Below are positions 1-5,816 of a DNA stretch of 8,658 bases, piece by piece. The stretch spans positions 1 to 8,658 of the forward strand of contig CALLKE010000145.1 in NCBI GenBank assembly GCA_938008555.1. The letters are read 5' to 3'. A program made the translations under genes and the position numbers. Position 1 is the first letter of the stretch. Each line of letters begins with the position of its first letter. The stretch comes from an uncultured Pedobacter sp. (GTDB taxonomy: Bacteria > Bacteroidota > Bacteroidia > Sphingobacteriales > Sphingobacteriaceae). The notes beneath the pieces are model-generated. The model had not been told where the DNA came from. It worked only from the letters and a program-made list of their open reading frames with translations, and made no database searches.

Positions 1-57
1 TATTTTACCATTTTTTAGCTCTAAAAAAGGTCATCATACATTTTGATACACTACCGA

Positions 58-765
58 TTATTTATCTGCAGATAAATAAAATTCTGCCAATAGTAGATCT
101 TCAGGAAATGTTATTTTGATATTTTTGCGCTCACCTTTTATAAGTTTAATTGGAGTTCCACTTTTTTCGACAACAGAAGCATCGTCTGTAAATTCTATTC
201 GATAAGGGCATTGATATGCTTTTCTTAGGATATCACTCTTGAAAGCCTGTGGAGTTTGAATGAGATAAATATCATCTCGATTTAGAGCAATGGAGGTATC
301 ATTAAAAGCTTGCCGAACCGAATCTGTGCTGCGAATTGCGGTAACGGCACTTTTATTGAGTTCAGCCTGTAAAAAAGATGCAGTAATAATTTCATTGCTA
401 ACTAAGGGACGCACCGCATCATGGATAGCTATTACTGTAGGTACTTTGATTGCTTTTAATCCATTTTTTACAGAGTAAAATCGTTCGTTCCCACCTTTTA
501 CTAATTGGTGTGGAATGTCAAAGTGGTATTTTTTGCAAGCTTCTTCCCAATAGACATGGAAGTCTATATGAAGCACAACAATAATTTGGGGTTTTAATTC
601 TGAGCGATAGAAAGCCTCAATGGTATGCATGAGCACGGGCCTTTCTTTTAGTAGCATGAACTGTTTTGGGATATCAGATTCCATACGACTACCATGCCCT
701 CCGCCAACAATAATAACTGCGTATTTTTTTGAATATTCTGTATGACGCATGGTATATTGAGGCAT
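58..765 (-). CDS. ispD: 2-C-methyl-D-erythritol 4-phosphate cytidylyltransferase
   Basis: This enzyme joins CTP and 2-C-methyl-D-erythritol 4-phosphate to give CDP-methylerythritol and pyrophosphate, the third step of the cytoplasmic MEP pathway to isoprenoids. The 235-residue protein has the usual family length. Visible motifs are the nucleotide-binding loop GGGHGSRM (21-28) followed by PKQ (33-35). Arg27 and Lys34 match the catalytic Arg/Lys pair of the E. coli enzyme. Also present are HDAVRP (115-120), QTPQ (170-173), TDDA (193-196) and NIKIT (215-219), whose Lys217 matches the conserved substrate-side lysine. The start is uncertain: ATG at 765 gives about 15 residues before the first strand, and a second ATG at 750 (residue 6) is equally possible; neither has a Shine-Dalgarno site. 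The gene follows queA on the same strand but is separated from it by a strong terminator, so it probably has its own promoter in 766-809, which I could not identify. Confidence 0.95.
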   Translation of the reverse strand: MPQYTMRHTEYSKKYAVIIVGGGHGSRMESDIPKQFMLLKERPVLMHTIEAFYRSELKPQIIVVLHIDFHVYWEEACKKYHFDIPHQLVKGGNERFYSVKNGLKAIKVPTVIAIHDAVRPLVSNEIITASFLQAELNKSAVTAIRSTDSVRQAFNDTSIALNRDDIYLIQTPQAFKSDILRKAYQCPYRIEFTDDASVVEKSGTPIKLIKGERKNIKITFPEDLLLAEFYLSADK

Positions 766-799
766 AGGCCAGAAATGATGCTCAGTACTTAGAACTAGA

Positions 800-846
800 A
801 AAATAAAAACCTCTCCTTCGAGGGATTGAGCTTGTCGGAGGAGAGG
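800..846 (-). terminator. Rho-independent terminator of queA
   Basis: On the minus strand, 14 bases after the queA stop codon, CCTCTCC (846-840) pairs with GGAGAGG (816-810). The stem continues inward (839-835 with 817-821, including one G-T wobble) to about 12 bp around a 13-base loop. A T-rich tract (GTTTTTATTTTT, about 810-799) follows directly. Stem plus T tract is the textbook intrinsic terminator form, and the orientation fits queA. On the plus strand there is a T run at 856-861 after the same stem, but no plus-strand gene leads into it. Confidence 0.85.
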
Positions 847-860
847 GGATGTGAAATTTT

Positions 861-1910
861 TTATATGATTAACATGGCATCTCCATAGCTGTAGAAACGA
901 TATTTTTCTTTTACAGCTACTTCATAGGCATTCATGACATGCTCGTATCCACCAAAGGCGGAAACCATCATCAATAATGTCGACTCAGGTGTGTGAAAAT
1001 TAGTAATCATGCTATTCGCAATACTAAAATCATAGGGGGGGAAAATGAATTTGCTTGTCCAATCGTTGGCTTGTTTTAATGTTCTGTTTGCAGAAACGGC
1101 TGATTCAATGGCACGCATGGAGGTGGTTCCCACAGCACAAACACGGTGCTTGCCCTCAATAGCTTTATTGACGATATCGACATCTTTTTGTTCAATAATG
1201 AATTGTTCAGAATCCATTTTGTGTTTTGTGAGATCTTCAACCTCTACGGATCTAAAAGTTCCTAAACCAACATGTAGAGTCACTTCTGCAAATTCAACTC
1301 CTTTTAATTCAAGGCGTTTCATTAATTCACGGCTAAAGTGTAGGCCTGCTGTTGGGGCAGCTACGGCACCTTCTTTTTTAGCAAAAATAGTTTGGTAGCG
1401 TTCTTTATCCTCTGGAGTTGCTTTCCGTTTGATATACTTCGGAAGAGGTGTCTCGCCTAGTATTTCAATATTTCTGCGAAATTCTTCATCCGTTCCGTCG
1501 AATAAAAAGCGGATGGTCCGGCCACGTGAAGTAGTATTGTCAACTACTTCTGCAACTAACAGGTCATTATCTCCAAAATATAATTTATTCCCGACGCGTA
1601 TTTTACGTGCAGGGTCAACCAACACATCCCACAGTCGCAGCTCTTTATTTAATTCACGAAGAAGAAATACTTCAATTGTAGCACCTGTTTTCTCTTTATT
1701 GCCATACATTCTAGCTGGGAAAACTTTGGTGTTATTCAGAATCATGACATCCTTGTCATTAAAATATCCCAAGATATCTTTGAATATTTTGTGCTCAATA
1801 GCTCCTGTTTTTTTATCTAAAACGAGCAGGCGAGCCTCATCGCGAGCTTCTGCCGGAGTGTAGGCTATTAAAGATTCAGGTAAATTAAATTTAAATTGAG
1901 ATAGTTTCAT
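861..1910 (-). CDS. queA: S-adenosylmethionine:tRNA ribosyltransferase-isomerase QueA
   Basis: QueA transfers and isomerises the ribosyl group of S-adenosylmethionine onto 7-aminomethyl-7-deazaguanine at tRNA wobble position 34, giving epoxyqueuosine, the penultimate step in queuosine formation. The 349-residue length is normal and family blocks run the whole length: DEARLLV (24-30), LNNTKVFPAR (58-67), IEVFLL (79-84), PARKIRVG (100-107), GETPLPKYIKR (152-162), GAVAAPTAGLHF (181-192), HVGLGTFR (213-220), GTTSMRAIES (261-270), TNFHTPESTLLMMVSAF (303-319) and the C-terminal YRFYSYGDAMLI. The ATG at 1910 gives the usual N-terminus (MKLSQFKF); no Shine-Dalgarno site precedes it. It lies 128 bp downstream of the heptose kinase gene on the same strand and is closed by the terminator at 846-800. 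I found no convincing promoter in 1911-2038, so read-through from the kinase gene is possible. Confidence 0.97.
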   Translation of the reverse strand: MKLSQFKFNLPESLIAYTPAEARDEARLLVLDKKTGAIEHKIFKDILGYFNDKDVMILNNTKVFPARMYGNKEKTGATIEVFLLRELNKELRLWDVLVDPARKIRVGNKLYFGDNDLLVAEVVDNTTSRGRTIRFLFDGTDEEFRRNIEILGETPLPKYIKRKATPEDKERYQTIFAKKEGAVAAPTAGLHFSRELMKRLELKGVEFAEVTLHVGLGTFRSVEVEDLTKHKMDSEQFIIEQKDVDIVNKAIEGKHRVCAVGTTSMRAIESAVSANRTLKQANDWTSKFIFPPYDFSIANSMITNFHTPESTLLMMVSAFGGYEHVMNAYEVAVKEKYRFYSYGDAMLII

Positions 1911-2038
1911 AAAACGCAGGAAGGTATTAATTTCAAGGGTGTGAAGTTAGCGTTTTTTTCGATAGGATAGATACGTTTTTTGTTCGTGATTATTGTGGGT
2001 TATGCTAAAAAATAATTAGATCATTTTGTGAATAACGG

Positions 2039-3061
2039 TTAGTATAAGTTTTGGGCTTCGGCAAGTAGTTGAGTTTTCTCAATAGGTACTACCCCAACAT
2101 GTTCGCATACTAATCCGCCTGCTAAATTGGCTACTGCTACTGTTTTAAATGTATCAAGACCGGCAGCTAAACATAAAGTGGCAGTAGCCACAACAGTATC
2201 TCCAGCCCCCGAAACATCAGCAATGTCGCGTATATGAGCTGGTATTATTTTTCTGCCTTGTTCTGAACTGATATATACACCTTGTTCTGAGAGGGTGACC
2301 ATGATCATCTGAGTATGTAGTTGTTTTTGTAGCAGATCAACCGCATTTTCTAGTTCATGGGTGATTTTTGGATCTATATCAAGTTTGAGCCCCTCTCTTA
2401 ATTCTTTCAAATTTGGCTTAAAAAGTGTAGTGCCTTTATAATGTAAAAAGTTTCTCTTTTTAGGATCTACTACTGTGATGATTTGCTTTTGTGTAGCGAG
2501 CTCAATGGTACGCTGTATGAGCTCTTGTGTGATGAGGCCCTTGTCATAGTCTTCGAAAATGATCGCGTCAATCGTTCTGTTTTCGATGAGATGTTTAATT
2601 TTTTCGAAAACTAAAGAGGTCTCTTTAGGGGATATATTTTTATCTGTTTCGGCGTCAATACGTACAATTTGCTGATGATGGCCAATCACGCGGGTTTTAA
2701 CAGTTGTTGGACGATTTTGGATGCGGAGTATTCCCTCGTCGCTTAGATTTTGATGCGCCAATAGTTTTTGAAATTCGGTGCCTTCTAAATCATCTCCAAT
2801 AATGGAACAGATTAAAGGAGTCGCTCCTAATGATTGTACATTGAGTGCTACGTTTGCAGCGCCACCTAGTCGACTTTCTTTTTTTGTAATGGAGACAATT
2901 GGCACAGGGGCTTCGGGCGAAATGCGATCTACACTGCCCCATATATAGGTGTCAATCATCACATCTCCAATAATTAGAATTGTTAATGAGTTGAATTGGT
3001 CGAATAGTTGGTGCATGTATTGACTATTGGACTTATTAGGAGGTATGTGATCTTTTTGCAT
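2039..3061 (-). CDS. hldA: D-glycero-beta-D-manno-heptose-7-phosphate kinase (PfkB family, HldE N-domain type)
   Basis: This is a ribokinase/PfkB-fold sugar kinase. By its N-terminal block (GDVMIDTYIWG then RISPEAPVPIV, 32-56) it matches the kinase half of HldE/RfaE, which makes heptose-1,7-bisphosphate on the way to ADP-heptose for the LPS inner core. Other visible motifs are GGAANVALN (66-74, PfkB signature 1), RIDAE (134-138), DYDKGL (171-176), KPNLKE (215-220) and DVSGAGDT (282-289, PfkB signature 2) with the presumed catalytic base Asp288. At 340 residues it has only the kinase domain; the C-terminal nucleotidyltransferase domain of bifunctional HldE is absent, so that activity must be encoded elsewhere. 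The start ATG at 3061 leaves a polar 25-residue leader, and an internal ATG at 3016 (residue 16) is an alternative. It lies 151 bp downstream of the aminotransferase gene with a repeat element between. The symbol follows the standalone-kinase convention; exact substrate is inferred. Confidence 0.85.
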   Translation of the reverse strand: MQKDHIPPNKSNSQYMHQLFDQFNSLTILIIGDVMIDTYIWGSVDRISPEAPVPIVSITKKESRLGGAANVALNVQSLGATPLICSIIGDDLEGTEFQKLLAHQNLSDEGILRIQNRPTTVKTRVIGHHQQIVRIDAETDKNISPKETSLVFEKIKHLIENRTIDAIIFEDYDKGLITQELIQRTIELATQKQIITVVDPKKRNFLHYKGTTLFKPNLKELREGLKLDIDPKITHELENAVDLLQKQLHTQMIMVTLSEQGVYISSEQGRKIIPAHIRDIADVSGAGDTVVATATLCLAAGLDTFKTVAVANLAGGLVCEHVGVVPIEKTQLLAEAQNLY

Positions 3062-3099
3062 TAAGCGTTAATGTGTTATTCGTGATGAATGATTTTTTT

Positions 3100-3198
3100 G
3101 CGTGAGGGATAGAAGTGAAAAGCCCACAGTGGAGTGTAGCGTAGCGAAACAAAACGAGGACTTGAAACGGATAGCCCGACCCAAAGGGGCACGCCCCT
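3100..3198. repeat. Bacteroidota-type intergenic repeat element
   Basis: A roughly 99-bp stretch, richer in GC than its surroundings, starts with GCGTGAGGGATAG (3100-3112) and ends in the near-palindrome AGGGGCACGCCCCT (3185-3198). GCGTG (3100-3104) and CACGC (3190-3194) are inverted ends. Inside, the blocks GAAAAGCCC (3117-3125) and GAGGACTTGAAACGGATAGC (3156-3175) flank a variable middle, and GGATAG occurs twice (3107-3112, 3169-3174). I recognise this arrangement from memory as an element scattered between genes of many Bacteroidota; that cannot be proven from one copy. It fills most of the gap between the aminotransferase stop (3213) and the kinase start (3061). On the minus strand the GC-rich hairpin comes 14 bases after the aminotransferase stop but has no following T run. 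Confidence 0.6.
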
Positions 3199-3212
3199 GA
3201 GTATGATATTGG

Positions 3213-4409
3213 TCATGATTTTAATTTTTCCAATGCTTCTCGAATACGTTTTATCGCTTCTATGAGATTCTCCTCCGAAGCAGCATATGAAATTCGGACA
3301 GATTTAGGATCTCCAAAGGCCTCACCTGTAACAATAGCTACATGCGCATTCGTCAATATGAAATTGCATAGGTCGGAGGCATTGTGGATGATTTCACCCT
3401 CGTATGATTTGCCGAAATAGTGGGTCACATCTGGGAAAAAATAAAAAGCCCCCTGCGGCAAATTTGTTTTTAATCCGGGGATTTTTTTTAGTAGGTCAAA
3501 TACAAGATTTCGGCGTTTTAAGAATTCTTTTTGCATGGCCAAAACAGTTTTTAGCCCCCCCTCGTATGCAGCTATACCTGCTCGTTGGGTAATCGAACAA
3601 GTGGCAGAGGTAATCTGTCCTTGCATTTTTTCACATGCATTGGCAATTTCTTTACTGGCAGCTAAGTACCCAAGTCTCCAACCCGTCATTGCGAAGGCTT
3701 TTGAGAAGCCATTAATTAGGATTACGCGTTCTTTTATACTTGCGAATTGGGCAATAGATTCATGTTTTTCAATAAAACTGATGTGTTCATAAATTTCGTC
3801 AGAAAGAATATAGATATCGGGGTGTTTTTCAAACACTTTTACTAAATCGGCCAGTTCATTTTTTGTGTAGACGCTCCCCGTTGGATTACAAGGAGAGGAA
3901 AACATGAAAAGCTTGGTTTGGGGTGTAATGGCGGCTTCCAGTTGTTGGGGAGTGATTTTAAACTCGTGCTCAACAGTAGTATCTATAAACACGGGAATTC
4001 CTTCGGCAAGTTTGATTACTTCGGAATAGGATACCCAATAAGGGGTAGGCACAATTACTTCATCCCCGGGATTGATGACGCATAGTACAGCATTTGCAAT
4101 CGCTTGTTTGGCGCCCGTTCCTACTACGATTTGGTCAAAAGTATAATCTAGATTGTTTTCATTTTTCAGTTTAGCAACAATTGCTTTCCGCAATTCAGGA
4201 TAGCCTGGCACAGGGGTGTAATAGGTGTAATTTTCATCGATAGCACGTTTTGCGGCTTCTTTGATGTGGTCTGGTGTGTGAAAATCGGGTTCACCAAAAC
4301 TGAGGTTGATGACATCAATGCCTTTTGCTGCAAGCTCTCGACCCATCTTAGCCATTTTGATGGTTTGCGATTCTGAGAGCTGATTGATTCTATCTGATAA
4401 AATGTTCAT
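3213..4409 (-). CDS. aspC: PLP-dependent class I aminotransferase (aspartate aminotransferase subgroup Ib type)
   Basis: This is a fold-type I, PLP-dependent aminotransferase of about 398 residues, the normal length. In numbering from the ATG at 4409, visible features are GEPDFHTP (39-46), Lys101 in GTGAKQA (corresponding to the lysine that reads the distal carboxylate in subgroup Ib aspartate aminotransferases), PTPYWVSY (121-128), NPTG (175-178), SDEIY (203-207) with the PLP-pyridine Asp204 and Tyr207, Schiff-base Lys237 in SKAFAMTGWRLGY, and Arg372 for the alpha-carboxylate. It probably makes or uses aspartate, and some relatives also act on prephenate or aromatic substrates; specificity is inferred. 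The reading frame opens further upstream at a TTG (4415), but the ATG at 4409 gives the usual MNILSDRI N-terminus and fits the promoter at 4426-4455, which would leave only about a 10-base leader. It diverges from the spmAB-like gene. Confidence 0.92.
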   Translation of the reverse strand: MNILSDRINQLSESQTIKMAKMGRELAAKGIDVINLSFGEPDFHTPDHIKEAAKRAIDENYTYYTPVPGYPELRKAIVAKLKNENNLDYTFDQIVVGTGAKQAIANAVLCVINPGDEVIVPTPYWVSYSEVIKLAEGIPVFIDTTVEHEFKITPQQLEAAITPQTKLFMFSSPCNPTGSVYTKNELADLVKVFEKHPDIYILSDEIYEHISFIEKHESIAQFASIKERVILINGFSKAFAMTGWRLGYLAASKEIANACEKMQGQITSATCSITQRAGIAAYEGGLKTVLAMQKEFLKRRNLVFDLLKKIPGLKTNLPQGAFYFFPDVTHYFGKSYEGEIIHNASDLCNFILTNAHVAIVTGEAFGDPKSVRISYAASEENLIEAIKRIREALEKLKS

Positions 4410-4425
4410 GTACAAAAAATGAACC

Positions 4426-4455
4426 CAAATATATTAAATCTGAGGTTGGCCACAA
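4426..4455 (-). promoter_or_regulatory. Bacteroidota sigma-A-type promoter of the aminotransferase gene
   Basis: On the minus strand, TTG (4455-4453) is followed after exactly 19 bases by TATATTTG (4433-4426), a full match to the Bacteroidota -7 consensus TAnnTTTG at consensus spacing from the -33 element. Transcription would begin at about 4418-4422, leaving about 9-13 bases before the ATG at 4409. That short leader argues for the ATG and against the upstream TTG at 4415, and it explains the lack of a Shine-Dalgarno site. Confidence 0.75.
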
Positions 4456-4486
4456 CGTAGAAATGGTGCGCATTGGTATTTGTGGC
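4449..4486. promoter_or_regulatory. Dyad element in the divergent promoter region (possible operator)
   Basis: GCCACAA (4449-4455) and TTGTGGC (4480-4486) form a perfect 7-bp inverted repeat with a 24-bp centre. A smaller inverted repeat, AATG (4462-4465) and CATT (4471-4474), shares almost the same axis. The left arm covers the -33 element of the aminotransferase promoter, where a repressor could block it, and the element also lies upstream of the spmAB-like gene. A single 7-bp inverted repeat can occur by chance in a region this size, so this is a candidate only. Confidence 0.3.
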
Positions 4487-4551
4487 TACGGAAGTGTTCA
4501 GTGTTGAGTCGTAAAATATCTAAATTGCGTCATTTAAATTTTAAGCGTTCA

Positions 4552-4559
4552 TATATCTG
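4552..4559 (+). promoter_or_regulatory. Candidate -7 box of the spmAB-like gene
   Basis: TATATCTG matches TAnnTTTG at all but one of the fixed positions and lies 16 bases before the ATG at 4576, mirroring the short-leader arrangement of the divergent aminotransferase promoter. The nearest upstream TTG (4525-4527) is 24 bases away, longer than the usual 19-21, so the -33 part is weak. Confidence 0.4.
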
Positions 4560-4575
4560 CAAAATCATCATACAA

Positions 4576-5814
4576 ATGGCACTAAACTATATTTGGATCA
4601 CATTTTTTATTATCGCTTTTATTATTGGTTTAGTTAAACTCATTTTTTTTGGAGATACAGAGATTTTTAAATTGATGGTTGATGGATTATTTGATTCTAC
4701 GAAATCATCTATCATGGACATTGCTCTTCCACTGATTGGTACAATGGCATTTTGGTTGGGGATTATGAATATTGGTGAGAAAGCAGGAGCAATTCGATTT
4801 TTATCACGAATTGTAGGACCATTTTTTAGTCGTTTATTTCCTGAAATTCCTAAAAATCATCCTGCCACAGGGCAAATGATGATGAATTTTTCGGCAAATC
4901 TTTTGGGCTTGGATAATGCCGCCACTCCATTAGGATTAAAAGCTATGGGTAGCCTTCAAGAGCTTAACCCTCAAAAAGAGACTGCTTCGAATGCACAAAT
5001 TATGTTTTTAGTATTGCATACTTCGGGCTTGACTCTTTTGCCTATCAGTATCATTGCTCAGCGTGCTATTTTGGGTGCAAAGGATCCGTCTGATATTTTT
5101 ATTCCGTGTATTATAGCTACGTATGTAGCTACTTTGGCAGGCATGCTTATTTGTGCTTTTTGGCAAAAAATCAATCTCTGGGATTGGGTAGTGATTGCGT
5201 GGTTGTTGGGTGTTTCTGCCTTTATTGGTTTTATTGTGTGGTACTTTACGATCTATTTAAATAAAGAGCAGATCAGTGAGGTATCCAAAGTCGTGAGTAA
5301 TATACTGCTTCTGTTTATTCCTGTTTTGTTTATATCGGGGGCTTTACGCAAGAAGGTAAATGTTTTTGAGGCTTTTATAGAAGGTGCAAAGGGTGGTTTC
5401 GAAACTTCGGTGAAAATTATTCCCTATCTCGTAGCCATGCTTGCTGGAATAAGTGTATTTAGACATTCGGGAGCTTTGGGCTTTTTGGTGGATGGATTTA
5501 AATGGGTTTTTATGCATTTGAGCATAGATACTCGCTTTACAGATGCATTACCAGTCGCTTTTTTGAAACCACTTACTGGGTCTGGAGCGCGTGCAATGAT
5601 GTTAGAGTCGATGAGAACATTTGGACCTGATTCATTTGTAGGGCGACTAGCTTGTATATTCAATGGGTCGGCTGATACTACTTTCTACATCGTGGCATTA
5701 TATTTTGGTTCGGTTGGAATTAAAAAATCCAGGTATGCAATTACGGCGGGGCTTCTAGCGGATTTAATTGGTGTTGTTGCAGCTGTATTTGTTGGATATT
5801 TATTTTTTGGCTGA
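4576..5814 (+). CDS. Fused SpmA/SpmB-like membrane protein with two nucleoside-recognition (Gate) domains
   Basis: This polytopic inner-membrane protein of 412 residues joins two halves that are separate genes, spmA and spmB, in Bacillus. The N-terminal half carries the SpmA block NFSANLLGLDNAATPLGLKA (104-123). The C-terminal half carries SpmB blocks: KPLTGSGARAMMLES (331-345), GPDSFVGRLA (350-359) and GSADTTFYIVALYFGSVGIK (364-383). Many hydrophobic segments are evident, for example 5-25, 176-196, 203-227, 241-256 and 392-411. In Bacillus the pair affects spore core dehydration; Gate domains are related to nucleoside transporters. The fused form in non-sporulating Bacteroidota has no role I can name. 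The frame is open upstream to a TTG at 4480, but that extension (basic, no homology I recognise) is rejected: the ATG at 4576 begins directly at the first membrane segment and has a -7-like box just upstream. It converges with the next gene, the two stop codons being 2 bp apart. Confidence 0.88.
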   Translation: MALNYIWITFFIIAFIIGLVKLIFFGDTEIFKLMVDGLFDSTKSSIMDIALPLIGTMAFWLGIMNIGEKAGAIRFLSRIVGPFFSRLFPEIPKNHPATGQMMMNFSANLLGLDNAATPLGLKAMGSLQELNPQKETASNAQIMFLVLHTSGLTLLPISIIAQRAILGAKDPSDIFIPCIIATYVATLAGMLICAFWQKINLWDWVVIAWLLGVSAFIGFIVWYFTIYLNKEQISEVSKVVSNILLLFIPVLFISGALRKKVNVFEAFIEGAKGGFETSVKIIPYLVAMLAGISVFRHSGALGFLVDGFKWVFMHLSIDTRFTDALPVAFLKPLTGSGARAMMLESMRTFGPDSFVGRLACIFNGSADTTFYIVALYFGSVGIKKSRYAITAGLLADLIGVVAAVFVGYLFFG

Positions 5815-5816
5815 GC

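Noticed and set aside
1..57. Possible gene or terminator downstream of ispD
   Set aside because: The minus-strand ATGs here run into stops within a few codons. The perfect 8-bp arms TTTTTTAG/CTAAAAAA (11-28) have a 2-base centre and are almost all A/T, too weak to call a terminator.
1045..1863. Plus-strand open frames of 117 and 144 residues inside queA
   Set aside because: They are antisense shadows of a full-length, well-conserved queA and encode no recognisable protein.
1911..2038. Promoter or terminator between the kinase gene and queA
   Set aside because: I found no TTG-N19-TAnnTTTG pair and no GC stem with T run on the minus strand. The two CGTTTTTT copies (1951-1958, 1974-1981) are short and low in complexity.
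3038..3044. AGGAGGT resembling a Shine-Dalgarno site
   Set aside because: It is on the plus strand inside the kinase gene's N-terminal codons, with no plus-strand gene following.
4410..4415. TTG start two codons upstream of the aminotransferase ATG
   Set aside because: ATG at 4409 gives the usual MNILSDRI start and fits the promoter distance; TTG would leave an even shorter leader.
4480..4575. N-terminal extension of the spmAB-like protein from a TTG codon
   Set aside because: It lacks any family similarity I recognise, overlaps the divergent promoter region and dyad, and the ATG at 4576 places the start exactly at the first membrane segment.
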